Source: Halobacillus yeomjeoni (GTDB lineage: Bacteria; Bacillota; Bacilli; Bacillales; Halobacillaceae). From it: 64,000 nt of DNA. The notes below the pieces were generated by a model that was not told the origin of the DNA, did not search any database, and saw only the letters and a list, made by a program, of their open reading frames with translations. Both the position numbers and the translations under genes were made by a program. The stretch covers positions 80,081 through 144,080 of the forward strand of contig NZ_JAIVAI010000007.1 of assembly GCF_020171525.1 (NCBI RefSeq), given 5' to 3'. Below, one piece after another: positions 51,584-60,130 of the stretch; position 1 is the first letter of the stretch; the number at the start of each line of letters is the position of its first letter.

Positions 51584-52810
51584 ATGAAAAAAGAGCTTTT
51601 AGAACGTTTTACATCTTATGTGAAAATCGACACTCAATCCAATGAAGAAAGTACTTCAACACCTTCGACTGAAGGGCAATGGGAATTGGCACAAAAACTG
51701 GTTGAAGAACTTAAAGAGATCGGCGTGAGTGATGTTACGATTGATGAAAATGCGTACGTAATGGCCACCTTGCCTTCCAATTCAGATAAGAGTGTACCGA
51801 CTATCGGTTTTTTAGCTCATATCGATACAGCGACTGACTTTACTGGTAAAGGGGTGAGCCCTAAAATCATCGAGAATTATGAAGGCGGGGATATTGAGTT
51901 GAATTCTGAAGTCACTTTATCTCCGAAGGACTTCCCTGAGTTAAAGGATTATGAAGGCCACACTTTAGTGACAACAGATGGAACTACGTTGCTGGGAGCA
52001 GATAACAAAGCTGGTATTACTGAAATTATGACGGCTGTTCACCACTTGATTCAAAATCCACAAATCAAACATGGTGAAATCAGGGTAGCTTTTACTCCGG
52101 ATGAAGAAATTGGTCGAGGTCCACACAAGTTTGATATGGATCGGTTCAATGCGTCCTATGCATATACCGTAGACGGAGGCCCTCTTGGAGAGTTGCAGTA
52201 TGAAAGCTTTAACGCAGCGATGGCTTATGTAAGCTTTTATGGCAACAGTGTCCATCCGGGTACTGCGAAAGGGAAAATGGTCAATGCGAATAAGTTGGCC
52301 ATAGAGTTTCAATCTCAGCTGCCTCAAGAGGAGTCACCTGAACAGACGGAGGAATATGAGGGCTTTTATCATCTCAATTCATTCCAGGGTGATGTAGAGG
52401 AAGCGAAACTGGTTTATTTAATCAGAGATCACGACAAAGAAAAATTTTCTGATAAAAAAGCCACAATGGAAAAGGTTGCAGGATTAATGAAAGAAAAGTA
52501 CGGACAGCATCGCGTCTCCTTAGAAATAAATGACCAATATTACAATATGGGAGATAAAATCAAGCCTGTAAAACAAATCGTGGATATCGCATACGAAGCT
52601 ATGAGGAACTTGCAGATTAATCCTATAGTAAGACCGATACGTGGTGGTACAGATGGTTCACAGCTCTCCTATATGGGTCTGCCTACACCGAACATATTTA
52701 CTGGAGGGGAAAACTTCCACGGAAAATATGAATACATCTCCTTGGATAATATGGAAAAAGCGACGCGGGTCATCGTAGAAATCGCCCGCCTTACTGAAGA
52801 GAAAGCTTGA
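51584..52810 (+). CDS. pepT: Peptidase T (tripeptide aminopeptidase)
   Basis: A 408-residue M20 metallopeptidase. Zinc-site and catalytic motifs are present: HIDTATD (near 82), [12 protein letters not shown] (near 141), [10 protein letters not shown] with the catalytic glutamate pair (near 174) and the C-terminal [23 protein letters not shown]. It removes the N-terminal residue from tripeptides in the cytoplasm. A TAGGAGGAG lies about nine bases before the ATG. It is monocistronic, with a hairpin at 52902 that may end its transcript. Confidence 0.93.
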   Translation: MKKELLERFTSYVKIDTQSNEESTSTPSTEGQWELAQKLVEELKEIGVSDVTIDENAYVMATLPSNSDKSVPTIGFLAHIDTATDFTGKGVSPKIIENYEGGDIELNSEVTLSPKDFPELKDYEGHTLVTTDGTTLLGADNKAGITEIMTAVHHLIQNPQIKHGEIRVAFTPDEEIGRGPHKFDMDRFNASYAYTVDGGPLGELQYESFNAAMAYVSFYGNSVHPGTAKGKMVNANKLAIEFQSQLPQEESPEQTEEYEGFYHLNSFQGDVEEAKLVYLIRDHDKEKFSDKKATMEKVAGLMKEKYGQHRVSLEINDQYYNMGDKIKPVKQIVDIAYEAMRNLQINPIVRPIRGGTDGSQLSYMGLPTPNIFTGGENFHGKYEYISLDNMEKATRVIVEIARLTEEKA

Positions 52811-53174
52811 TAAGAAGCTCAAACGTGACAGGTTTATATATTGCATATTTTCCCCTTGAATTGAAAATGATCAGCCTATGAGTCAGGATGAACAAAGCGT
52901 TACCCGCCATTTCTACCTTAAAAATGGGCGGGTGAAGGGAAGGTCATCGTGGCAGGAAGCACAACGAATTACAAAATCCGAATGAAGATCCTGCTTTCCT
53001 TGAAGAGGTTACGGAAGAACATTCTTTCAGTTTAATCTTGTACATCAAGGGTAAACGATTATTGATGTATAACGATGTTCTCCCCACCTCATACTACAAA
53101 TAATTGTGAAAATGTGGGTAAAATTCCGTTGACAAACTGAAGTTGCGTGCTAAGATAAGAATAGATATTAGCAT
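52811..53174. other. Intergenic region between pepT and the Mn riboswitch
   Basis: About 360 bases with no supported gene. It holds the hairpin at 52902-52933 (ACCCGCCATTT with AAATGGGCGGGT, without a T run), which may end the pepT transcript. A start-less open stretch of about 50 codons near 52942-53105 looks faintly protein-like but has no ribosome site. A promoter-like TTGACA near 53130, with TAAGAT 17 bases downstream (53153), would serve the riboswitch transcript. Confidence 0.5.
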
Positions 53175-53291
53175 TCCTAAAGGGGAGTAGCTGGACAATA
53201 AAGTCGTCATTTCGGGAGTGATCCCCGGCTTTATTGGCAACGGACGTTGTTAGCGAGACCTTTACCCGCTGCGGTAAAGGTCTATTTTTTT
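53175..53291 (+). ncRNA. yybP-ykoY manganese riboswitch with terminator
   Basis: The aptamer shows the conserved ends AAAGGGGAGTAGC (from 53179) and AGCGAGACCTTTACC (53252-53266), with the variable arms in between. The first P1 strand (TAAAGG) pairs with CCTTTA, which is also the 5' arm of the terminator AGACCTTTACC / GGTAAAGGTCT (53256-53283) followed by seven T. Manganese binding would hold P1 and prevent the terminator, switching on the downstream TerC-family gene. This gene pairing is the classic one (ykoY). Confidence 0.9.
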
Positions 53292-53323
53292 GGTCTTTGC
53301 CACCGTGGCAGGGACCATTTTTT
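53291..53323 (+). terminator. Second hairpin with T run between riboswitch and TerC gene
   Basis: TGGTC and GACCA plus TGCCAC and GTGGCA build a second stem, followed by TTTTTT, directly after the riboswitch terminator and just before the AAAGGAG ribosome site. It makes a tandem termination barrier. Confidence 0.75.
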
Positions 53324-53342
53324 AATAAAGGAGAGTAGAGTC

Positions 53343-54119
53343 GTGGACGCTCAATTATTATTGGAATATGGCTGGGTATTAATCGTATTGGTCGGTTTAG
53401 AGGGAATTTTAGCTGCCGACAATGCGTTGGTTTTAGCCATCATGGTCAAACACTTACCAGAAGAACAAAGAAAGAAAGCCTTATTTTATGGATTGATGGG
53501 GGCCTTTGTTTTACGGTTCGGTTCTTTATTCGTCATTTCATTCCTTGTAGATGTTTGGCAGGTGCAGGCTTTGGGTGCCGCCTACTTGTTATTTATTTCA
53601 GGAAAGCATCTATTTGATAAATGGAAGGCCCGCGGAGAAGTTGAGGATGCGGAAGAAATACCGGTGGATGCCGAACCACAAAGAGGAAAAGGGTTCTGGG
53701 CTACGGTACTTAAAGTGGAACTTGCCGACCTTGCTTTTGCTGTCGATTCTATATTGGCCGCAGTAGCTTTGGCTGTAGCTTTGCCGGACACAGGCCTGCC
53801 ACAAGTCGGAAGTCTTGATGGAGGTAAGTTTGCTGTCATCCTTGCGGGAGGTATGATCGGAATAATCATCATGCGTTTTGCAGCGAATGTATTCGTCAAA
53901 CTTTTACAGTCCAGACCAGGTCTTGAGATTGCAGCTTTCGTTATCGTCGGATGGGTAGGTGTGAAGTTGGTCGTATCGACTTTAGCTCACCCTAATATCC
54001 ATATCTTAGATGAACATTTCGCTCATTCCCCAGCTTGGAAAATCACATTTTATGTGGTGCTGGTAGCAATTGCTGCCCTTGGGTGGTTCTTGTCACCGAA
54101 AAGAGATGTAGAAGAATGA
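53343..54119 (+). CDS. ykoY: TerC family manganese exporter, YkoY-like
   Basis: A 258-residue membrane protein with about seven helices. The metal-binding acidic helices are visible: LEGILAADNALVLAIMV (near residues 16-32) and VELADLAFAVDSILAAVALA (near 122-141). B. subtilis YkoY (MeeY) exports Mn2+, supporting metal loading of secreted enzymes. The start is GTG 53343 with AAAGGAG nine bases upstream; a longer reading from 53247 would run through the riboswitch terminator and is rejected. Regulation by the manganese riboswitch directly upstream supports the assignment. Confidence 0.92.
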   Translation: MDAQLLLEYGWVLIVLVGLEGILAADNALVLAIMVKHLPEEQRKKALFYGLMGAFVLRFGSLFVISFLVDVWQVQALGAAYLLFISGKHLFDKWKARGEVEDAEEIPVDAEPQRGKGFWATVLKVELADLAFAVDSILAAVALAVALPDTGLPQVGSLDGGKFAVILAGGMIGIIIMRFAANVFVKLLQSRPGLEIAAFVIVGWVGVKLVVSTLAHPNIHILDEHFAHSPAWKITFYVVLVAIAALGWFLSPKRDVEE

Positions 54120-54126
54120 CTTGCAC

Positions 54127-54162
54127 AAGTCGCTGGACGAAAGGTCCAGCGGCTTTTTTTGT
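54127..54162 (+). terminator. Intrinsic terminator after the TerC gene
   Basis: AAGTCGCTGGAC pairs with GTCCAGCGGCTT around a GAAA-type loop, followed by seven T. Confidence 0.92.
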
Positions 54163-54233
54163 AAATGAGTTTTCCGATATTGTCCCAGAGGGTATTATGA
54201 AAGAAAGAACCTGAAAAAGAGGAGGTGTTCGTT

Positions 54234-54428
54234 ATGGGAAAAGCAGCTAAAGATCCAACCGATCAGTTTCATTACATAAAAAATAGAATTCAAATGCTCA
54301 ATCAAGTCGTGTCTTCAATGGATGCCGATCAGGTGGATATGGATGACTTCAACAGAGTACTGGAAATGATCCAACAATTGAATATGAAAATGGAGCGCTT
54401 CAAAAAAGATTGGGAAGCCAATCAATGA
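54234..54428 (+). CDS. Small conserved protein, SE1561 family
   Basis: A 64-residue helical protein opening MGKAAKDPTDQFHYIKNRIQM, resembling the SE1561 family of small Bacillales proteins of unknown function (recognised by pattern, not search). GGAGGTG lies six bases before the ATG at 54234. Its stop overlaps the start of the next membrane protein gene (ATGA), so the two are translationally coupled. Confidence 0.78.
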   Translation: MGKAAKDPTDQFHYIKNRIQMLNQVVSSMDADQVDMDDFNRVLEMIQQLNMKMERFKKDWEANQ

Positions 54429-55039
54429 TTAGACAAGTCTTATTTTTTTGTGCGTGGGTGATATTCATACTTTATGCCTGGCTCGGGGCTCCGGCTGGAG
54501 ATGAGGGGTATTTGCGTCAGCTGGTACTGATGAATGACCCTGAGCCATTACTTTTGACTGTTTTTTCATTGTTAGGGATTTATCCAATCGCTTTCGGGAT
54601 CTTCTTATTGCGTCATGATCATGCAAGAGTACCTGCATGGCCTTTTGTGGCTGGATCATTCATGTTAGGTGCATTTGCGTTGATGCCTTACTTTTTCTCA
54701 TCAACTTCGGCCGTCCGTTCGGTCAGGACCCCGAAGGGGATATTGAAATTTATCCAAAAGGACTTTTTACTTTTGAGTCTCGTTGGAATAAGCATATTTT
54801 TGATCGTTCAAGGCTTTTGGCAGGGAAGCTTGGAGATATATCTGCAAGCCTTTTTCACATCCAGGTTTGTACATGTGATGACCATTGATTTTTTTGTGTT
54901 GTCCTTACTCAGCATATATGTCATCCGGTGGGATGAGAAGAAAAGGGATAGAGGTGGTACCATGGCCTGGTTTGGTGTGCTTCCTGTTATTGGTTTACTT
55001 ATTTATTGTGCCATTTCCACGAGAGAGAAGGGGGAATGA
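54425..55039 (+). CDS. Polytopic membrane protein of unknown function
   Basis: A 204-residue protein with about six hydrophobic helices (for example residues 4-22, 38-58, 68-88, 108-128 and 176-196) and no recognisable transporter signature. The start at 54425 (MIRQVLFFCAW) overlaps the stop of the SE1561-like gene as ATGA; a slightly longer reading from 54410 starts inside that gene and has no ribosome site. It resembles uncharacterised DUF2834-like membrane proteins only weakly. It is followed four bases later by a GNAT gene in the same operon. Confidence 0.75.
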   Translation: MIRQVLFFCAWVIFILYAWLGAPAGDEGYLRQLVLMNDPEPLLLTVFSLLGIYPIAFGIFLLRHDHARVPAWPFVAGSFMLGAFALMPYFFSSTSAVRSVRTPKGILKFIQKDFLLLSLVGISIFLIVQGFWQGSLEIYLQAFFTSRFVHVMTIDFFVLSLLSIYVIRWDEKKRDRGGTMAWFGVLPVIGLLIYCAISTREKGE

Positions 55040-55043
55040 TGAA

Positions 55044-55502
55044 ATGGACTTTTTTCCATTACCTCAAGAGGATGCTTTAAGGGTTGCGGAATGGAAGTAC
55101 CCCGATCCATTTTCATTTTATGACATGACGGCAGATGAAGAGGATTATGAAGGGTTCATCAATCCAGAAAAGAGAAGTCAGCATACACATGGGGTGTATG
55201 AGGAAGGTGAACTGATCGGCTTTTTCACCTTTCATCCAAATGAAAATGGAGGCGTGGACATTGGACTTGGTCTACGCCCTGATTTAAGTGGTAAGGGGTT
55301 TGGTCGGACTTTTGTAGAAGAAGGGCTTTCATACGCACACAAACATTATAATCCGACTGAATTCACTTTATCAGTAGCTGCCTTTAACGAACGTGCGATT
55401 GTGGTTTATGAACGAGCAGGGTTTGAGAAAAAAGACAAATTCATACAACCTACAAATGGCGGTATATATGAGTTTGTTAAAATGAAAAAAGTCGTGGGCT
55501 GA
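55044..55502 (+). CDS. GNAT family N-acetyltransferase
   Basis: A 152-residue single-domain acetyltransferase. VDIGLGLRPDLSGKGFGRTFVEEGLSYA (near 70-97) carries the acetyl-CoA-binding R/G-x-x-G-x-G/A loop, and AAFNERAIVVYERAGFEKKDKF is the typical last helix and strand. The substrate is unknown. GGGGG lies nine bases before the ATG at 55044; earlier in-frame starts would place a spurious hydrophobic segment in front. It closes the SE1561-membrane protein operon. Confidence 0.85.
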   Translation: MDFFPLPQEDALRVAEWKYPDPFSFYDMTADEEDYEGFINPEKRSQHTHGVYEEGELIGFFTFHPNENGGVDIGLGLRPDLSGKGFGRTFVEEGLSYAHKHYNPTEFTLSVAAFNERAIVVYERAGFEKKDKFIQPTNGGIYEFVKMKKVVG

Positions 55503-55517
55503 AAAGCCTCACGACTG
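55490..55517 (-). terminator. Terminator of the toroid protein gene, overlapping the GNAT gene end
   Basis: AGTCGTGGGCT pairs with AGCCTCACGACT around GAAA, and the minus strand continues into TTTTTT. The GNAT stop codon lies within the loop. Confidence 0.75.
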
Positions 55518-56429
55518 AATGCGTTCATAATTGATCAACCACTTCAGAGATTCGAGAGTCAGAATTCCCTGCCACTCTATTTTAGCCTGATTCCAACTTT
55601 CTTCGTATTGGTTCCATTCCCAAGTAGGGGAAACATAAGGCCGGTTGGTTAAATTTTGAATGACTGCCTCAAGGTTTTTAACTACATCTTCTTTTGGTAC
55701 TTCTAGATCGACTGATGCAGGGGAAGGTTGAAATTTCAAAGGAGTCGGCACATAATTTCCCCACTGTTCCGGGTCAGACACCATCGTCTGGCGGACGCCT
55801 TCTTTTAATTTTCTTTGTATACCTTCATCCATTCGGTCGGGGTGTAGTTCAAAGAACCTCAGGTAACAATAAAGTTCATGTTCTGAAGCGAAATCACTCA
55901 AGGACATCAGGTGTTGAAGGGATTGCTGGGTCAGCTTCTCAACGTCCAACTCATGAACCTTTTCTTCATATTTTAAAAGGTACCCGATGATTTCCGCGGA
56001 GGGGTTGCCCCAATTCGCATCAATCCAAGACTTTCCGTCTTCATGTACCTCCCACCAAAAGGCGTGAGGATAGTCGTTCACTTCTTCCGGAACAGCAAAC
56101 CATCCTTGTCGTTCTTGGTCAAACGTTTGTTCAAGATATCTGAGAGCCTTTGTTATCATATGTTGGGCTTCTTCATCGTCATCATGTTCGACGAGAACTT
56201 GCAGAGCGACGGATGTAGCGAGTGGAGAGGAATTCGGCAGCCGGAAGTCTGGTTCAATTCCTCTTCCGAAACCTCCATCGGGATTTTGGTATGAGGTCAA
56301 TGCCTTCATCACCTCTGTGGAGTGGTCACCTTTGGTCATATGTAATAAACGTGCTTGCTCAAGAGGTCTTCCTTCTGAAAAAATATAGGCTTGGGCTTTC
56401 TCATAGTCTTCTCTGGATAATAGATTCAT
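55509..56429 (-). CDS. Alpha/alpha-toroid (prenyltransferase/terpene-cyclase-like) protein
   Basis: A 306-residue soluble protein. LTSYQNPDGGFGRGIEPDFRLPNSSPLATSVALQVL (near residues 44-80) has the QW-type repeat of squalene-hopene cyclases and prenyltransferases, and similar helices follow. The DxDD catalytic motif of squalene-hopene cyclase is not seen, so enzymatic cyclisation is unlikely; such proteins are annotated as prenyltransferase-like without known function. It is a single gene, with AGGAGG before the ATG at 56429. Confidence 0.78.
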   Translation of the reverse strand: MNLLSREDYEKAQAYIFSEGRPLEQARLLHMTKGDHSTEVMKALTSYQNPDGGFGRGIEPDFRLPNSSPLATSVALQVLVEHDDDEEAQHMITKALRYLEQTFDQERQGWFAVPEEVNDYPHAFWWEVHEDGKSWIDANWGNPSAEIIGYLLKYEEKVHELDVEKLTQQSLQHLMSLSDFASEHELYCYLRFFELHPDRMDEGIQRKLKEGVRQTMVSDPEQWGNYVPTPLKFQPSPASVDLEVPKEDVVKNLEAVIQNLTNRPYVSPTWEWNQYEESWNQAKIEWQGILTLESLKWLINYERIQS

Positions 56430-56554
56430 TGTTCTCCTCCTTCACACGTACGTATTCGTTATGCTGCTTAAGAATCCTTCTTATGAGCAGAATGTTTCGT
56501 CTGATGTTTGGACATCCCTTAAAATAAGAACCGTAAAGAAAGGGGCGGATGACG

Positions 56555-57004
56555 ATGGCTTTCCATCATTTCCATTTAAAAGCGGAGTGGCCGGGGGGAA
56601 GAAATGAAGTCGGCTATATTGAATCTGATAAATTAAAAACGAAAATATCCATTCCGAAAGAGATGGATGGACCTGATATCGGGACCAATCCGGATGAAAT
56701 GCTGCTCGGAGCTGCAGCTACGTGCTATATCATCAGTTTAGCAGCTATGATTGAACGAGCGAAGCTGCCGTTGAAAGAAATGGATATGGAGTCTGAAGGG
56801 ATCGTCGACGTAACGGATGGAGTATTCACTTATAAAAAAATCATCCATCAACCGAGAGTTGTGTTAACTTCTGAGGCAGCAGAACGTGATTTGAAGAAGT
56901 TGAACCAACTTGTTGAGAAAGCTGAAAAAACTTGTATGATCTCTAAAGCCATCCGCGGTAATGTCGAGTTGGAATTAGAAGCAGATACAAAGATCGACGC
57001 TTAA
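56555..57004 (+). CDS. OsmC family peroxiredoxin-like protein
   Basis: A 149-residue OsmC/Ohr-fold protein. Two conserved cysteines are visible, in AAATCYIISLAAMIE (near 50-64) and EKTCMISKAIRGN (near 126-138), with the conserved glutamate/arginine environment. It reduces organic hydroperoxides in the family's known members. ATG 56555 is preferred because GGGGCGG is nine bases upstream; the ATG at 56549 overlaps the ribosome site. A strong terminator follows. Confidence 0.85.
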   Translation: MAFHHFHLKAEWPGGRNEVGYIESDKLKTKISIPKEMDGPDIGTNPDEMLLGAAATCYIISLAAMIERAKLPLKEMDMESEGIVDVTDGVFTYKKIIHQPRVVLTSEAAERDLKKLNQLVEKAEKTCMISKAIRGNVELELEADTKIDA

Positions 57005-57007
57005 CCA

Positions 57008-57046
57008 TAAAGAAGCTGACACTTATCTAAGTGTCAGCTTCTTTTA
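57008..57046 (+). terminator. Intrinsic terminator after the OsmC gene
   Basis: AAAGAAGCTGACACTT pairs perfectly with AAGTGTCAGCTTCTTT around a four-base loop. Confidence 0.92.
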
Positions 57047-57185
57047 TTGGGGAGTTGTATCTATGAACCAACTGCGCCTCATTCCTGTAGCAAAATCTTG
57101 ATGTAAGGGTGCGTTCATTCCCTTTATGGAAATAAGGGGCCAGGGAACACAACCGTATTAGATTTTACAGGCTGGGGCTTAATTA

Positions 57186-58847
57186 TTATTTATTCAACAA
57201 ATAAACTCTTGCTTCAAAAGGTTTTAGTGTAATAGATTGAAGGTCTTCATGCCGATCCACTTCATAGTTGTTTAATATCATCTGCTCACTGGAAAGTTTG
57301 TGTGGAGATGTAAAGACAGCTTCTTCATTTGTCAGGTTTGAAATGACCAAAGCATAGTGTTGGTCCAACGTTCTCGTGTAAGCATAAATTTGTGGATCAT
57401 CTTTCAACATCAAATCATAAATCCCATATGTGAATAGATCATACTTTTTCTTCAACCGGATCATATCTTTATAGTAATTCAGGATAGAGTCCGGCTGTTT
57501 CAATTGATCCTCTACGTTGATCTCTTTATGGTTCGGGTTGATTTTAATCCATGGATTTCCGGTAGTGAACCCTGCTTGCGGACCACTCGACCACTGCATA
57601 GGAGTGCGGCTGTTGTCTCTTGATGTTGCCCATAAGATTTCCATGATTTCCTCATGCTTGAGCCCTTGCGCTTTTTTCTTGTTATATAAGTTGATCGCTG
57701 CCACATCATCATAGTCTTCAATAGAAGGGAAGGCCATGTTTGTCATTCCTATTTCTTGTCCTTGATAAATATAAGGTGTCCCCTGCATAAAGAAATACAT
57801 CGTCGCAATTGAAGTCGCGCTTTCACGCCAATAATTTTCATCGTCTCCCCATGTGGATACGACACGTGCTTTATCATGGTTTTCGACGAATAGAGCGTTC
57901 CATCCATCACTTTCTAAAGCCTTTTGCCACCTGGTAAGCACTTCTTTCAGACCAATGATATCCAATTGCTGCTCTGCATCTTTATCCCACAAATCCAAAT
58001 GTTCGAATTGGAAAATCATATCCATTTTACCGTTTTCGCCTACCCATAAGTCGGCTTCATCGGAGTTGACTCCATTCGCTTCTCCCACGGTCATCACGTT
58101 GTAATTCGCATACGTTTGATCCTTGAATTCTTGGAGGAATTTATGGATGCCTTTTTGGTTCATATGCATGTCAAAAGAAGATACATACTCTTCTTTTTTA
58201 GGATTAGGCATGTCTGGGAACCCAGGACGCTTTTTAATGTGACTGATGGCATCAATACGGAACCCATCCACACCTTTATCCAGCCACCAATTGACGGTGT
58301 CATATAACTCATGTCGTACTTCTTCGTTCTCCCAATTTAAATCCGGCTGCTTCGTAGAGAAAACGTGAAGATAGTATTGATCAGTTTTTTCATCATACTG
58401 CCAAGCAGACCCTTCAAAAATGCTTTCCCAGTTGTTCGGTTCTTTTCCATTTTTTCCGTCTCTCCAAATGTACCAGTCCCGCTTAGGACTATCTTTCGAT
58501 GACCTTGATTCAATAAACCATGGATGTTCATCACTGGTATGGTTCAGAACGAGGTCGATGATCAACTTCATATCTCGTTTATGAACTTCTTCAAGTAAAC
58601 GGTCGAAATCTTCCATCGTTCCGAACTCTTCCAGGATATCCTTGTAGTCGGAGATGTCGTATCCATTATCATCCTTAGGAGATTTGTACATAGGGCAGAT
58701 CCAGATGAAATCTATACCCAGGTCTTTGATGTAATCCAGTCGATCGATCATACCTTGTAAATCACCGATTCCATCACCGTTCGAGTCTTGAAAACTTCTA
58801 GGATACACTTGATACCCTACAGCTTCCTTCCACCATACTCTTTTCAT
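57186..58847 (-). CDS. GH13 alpha-glucosidase, probably maltose/alpha-1,4 specific
   Basis: A 553-residue cytoplasmic GH13 enzyme of the oligo-1,6-glucosidase group. The nucleophile is Asp199 (DGFRIDAIS), the acid/base Glu256 (VGEANG) and the third acid Asp325 (ENHDKAR), the numbering of B. cereus oligo-1,6-glucosidase. The residue after the nucleophile is Ala200, whereas enzymes cutting alpha-1,6 bonds have Val there, so alpha-1,4 specificity is favoured. No PTS, transporter or regulator gene lies beside it. AGGGAGA stands before the ATG at 58847. A palindrome at 58905 and a cre-like site at 59019 lie upstream. Confidence 0.9.
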   Translation of the reverse strand: MKRVWWKEAVGYQVYPRSFQDSNGDGIGDLQGMIDRLDYIKDLGIDFIWICPMYKSPKDDNGYDISDYKDILEEFGTMEDFDRLLEEVHKRDMKLIIDLVLNHTSDEHPWFIESRSSKDSPKRDWYIWRDGKNGKEPNNWESIFEGSAWQYDEKTDQYYLHVFSTKQPDLNWENEEVRHELYDTVNWWLDKGVDGFRIDAISHIKKRPGFPDMPNPKKEEYVSSFDMHMNQKGIHKFLQEFKDQTYANYNVMTVGEANGVNSDEADLWVGENGKMDMIFQFEHLDLWDKDAEQQLDIIGLKEVLTRWQKALESDGWNALFVENHDKARVVSTWGDDENYWRESATSIATMYFFMQGTPYIYQGQEIGMTNMAFPSIEDYDDVAAINLYNKKKAQGLKHEEIMEILWATSRDNSRTPMQWSSGPQAGFTTGNPWIKINPNHKEINVEDQLKQPDSILNYYKDMIRLKKKYDLFTYGIYDLMLKDDPQIYAYTRTLDQHYALVISNLTNEEAVFTSPHKLSSEQMILNNYEVDRHEDLQSITLKPFEARVYLLNK

Positions 58848-58904
58848 ATAGGTTCTCCCTCTTTTCTTTATAGTTGCTGGAAAATTTGTTGGAATTTACT
58901 TGTT

Positions 58905-58924
58905 TAATGCAATTGATTGCATTA
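58905..58924 (-). promoter_or_regulatory. Perfect 9-base inverted repeat, possible operator of the alpha-glucosidase gene
   Basis: TAATGCAAT and ATTGCATTA are separated by two bases, 58-77 bases upstream of the start codon. It is not a LacI-type (central CG) or TreR-type site that is recognised here; the binding protein is unknown. Confidence 0.5.
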
Positions 58925-59018
58925 CTAAGGAAAAGTGTTTTTTTTAGTTTAATATCAATAAAATAGCTTTTTATTAGAAATAATGTATGTTGAAATCTAA
59001 AATTACATTCTCGTTTTG

Positions 59019-59032
59019 TGCAAACGTTTTCT
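59019..59032 (-). promoter_or_regulatory. cre-like box upstream of the alpha-glucosidase gene
   Basis: TGCAAACGTTTTCT fits the loose cre consensus (TGNAANCGNWNNCW), about 172-185 bases upstream of the alpha-glucosidase start. It may be bound by CcpA or a LacI-family maltose regulator. Confidence 0.5.
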
Positions 59033-59199
59033 TGAATTAATTCCATGTTATCCGATATTACCGCTTTTGACAATACAGATCTCATGGTATTTTACCTCAT
59101 TACATAAGAAATAGACTTCATGATGCTTTGGCTGAGTGCGTATATTGAAGAATGGATGAAGAAGCATCCAGGTGAAAATATTTCTGAAAAGGTGATGAA

Positions 59200-59814
59200 A
59201 TGAAAATATTAGGATCTTCAAAAGTCGATCAAAAGACGATGTTGGAGTTTGCCAAAAATGTTAATCCGAACTTTCCGGAAATACTTCCAGGGTTGTATAT
59301 AGAAATCGGGAGAATTTATGGGGTTAGAGGGGATGCTGCTTTTTCTCAGATGTTAAAAGAAACATCATTTCACCGTTTCGGGGGGGACGTGAAGCCCGGA
59401 CAATTCAATTATGCAGGTCTGGGTGCTATAGGAGGAACCCAAGGAGCCTCTTTTAAAAACGAAAGGGAAGGGGTAACTGCACACATTCAACATTTGTATG
59501 CTTATGCCAGTAAAGAACCTTTACCTGCCGGGGAAAAGCTTGTTGACCCAAGGTTCAATCTGGTTCAGAGAGGGGTCGCCCCTGAATGGAAAGACTTGAA
59601 TGGACGCTGGGCAGTTCCAGGTACGACTTACGGAGAAGAAATAGTAGCTTTATATGAAAAGATGGCAGATACCATGGATGTTAAAGAACTGATTGATCGG
59701 CTTGGGAAGAAAATCATACGGCTGGAAACTGAAAACGCAAGACTGCGTAAAGAGCTGACCCAATATAAAAACACTATTGAGGAAATCAAGGAAGCATTAA
59801 GTAAATTGCTTTAA
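59200..59814 (+). CDS. Glucosaminidase-domain protein without signal peptide
   Basis: A 204-residue protein. Residues 1-160 match the N-acetylglucosaminidase fold of cell-wall hydrolases: AFSQMLKETSFHRFGG carries the likely catalytic glutamate, and GQFNYAGLGAIGG is the conserved following strand, with the later WAVPGTTYGE. Residues 165-204 form a coiled coil (LIDRLGKKIIRLETENARLRKEL). No signal peptide or membrane segment is present, unusual for an enzyme acting on peptidoglycan; export by another route, phage-like lysis use or spore/mother-cell action are possible. AAAGGTG lies just before the ATG. Confidence 0.8.
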   Translation: MKILGSSKVDQKTMLEFAKNVNPNFPEILPGLYIEIGRIYGVRGDAAFSQMLKETSFHRFGGDVKPGQFNYAGLGAIGGTQGASFKNEREGVTAHIQHLYAYASKEPLPAGEKLVDPRFNLVQRGVAPEWKDLNGRWAVPGTTYGEEIVALYEKMADTMDVKELIDRLGKKIIRLETENARLRKELTQYKNTIEEIKEALSKLL

Positions 59815-59912
59815 TCTTTTTATACCACAAAGTTTAATGCTTGCGACCCCCTATCATGAGAATGTACAATATATATATCAACACAAAAAGAATAGACTAT
59901 CCGTTTTAAACG

Positions 59913-60062
59913 GATACCTTCGGGGTCGGGTGAAATTCCCAGCCGGCGGTAATGAACAAGTAGGTTCTCAGCCCGCGACGGGGAGGCAGTAGCAATACGT
60001 TTCCCCCTGATTTGGTGCATATTCCAAAGCCGACAGTGAAAGTCTGGATGGGAGAAGGATGA
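59913..60062 (+). ncRNA. FMN riboswitch (RFN element)
   Basis: All conserved RFN parts are readable in order: ATACCTTCGGGGTCGGGTG, AAATTCCCAGCCGGCGGT, AGCCCGCGA, GATTTGGTG, then CCGACAGTGAAAGTCTGGAT and GGGAGAAGGAT. It controls the riboflavin operon through the terminator at 60131: FMN binding leads to termination when flavin is plentiful. Confidence 0.97.
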
Positions 60063-60130
60063 GCGAGACGTAAAAGGTATGATGAGACACGTATACCTCT
60101 GGTTAAGTGTACTCAAATTTACGTATAAGC

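Larger units (their letters stand above)
58848..59199. other. 352-base divergent intergenic region upstream of the alpha-glucosidase gene
   Basis: It contains the palindrome at 58905-58924 and the cre-like site at 59019-59032. The rest is AT-rich. A 27-codon reading (59120-59203) ends by overlapping the glucosaminidase start in ATGAAATGA but has only a weak ribosome site, so it is not called as a gene. Confidence 0.5.

Noticed and set aside
52942..53105. Start-less open stretch ending LLMYNDVLPTSYYK
   Set aside because: It looks faintly protein-like, but there is no start codon or ribosome site and the region lies in the upstream part of the riboswitch transcript. It could be a gene remnant.
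53247..53342. N-terminal extension of the TerC protein
   Set aside because: It would be translated from riboswitch and terminator sequence. GTG 53343 with AAAGGAG is clearly better.
59120..59203. 27-codon reading overlapping the glucosaminidase start
   Set aside because: The overlap is suggestive of coupling, but the ribosome site is poor and the peptide is too short to judge.
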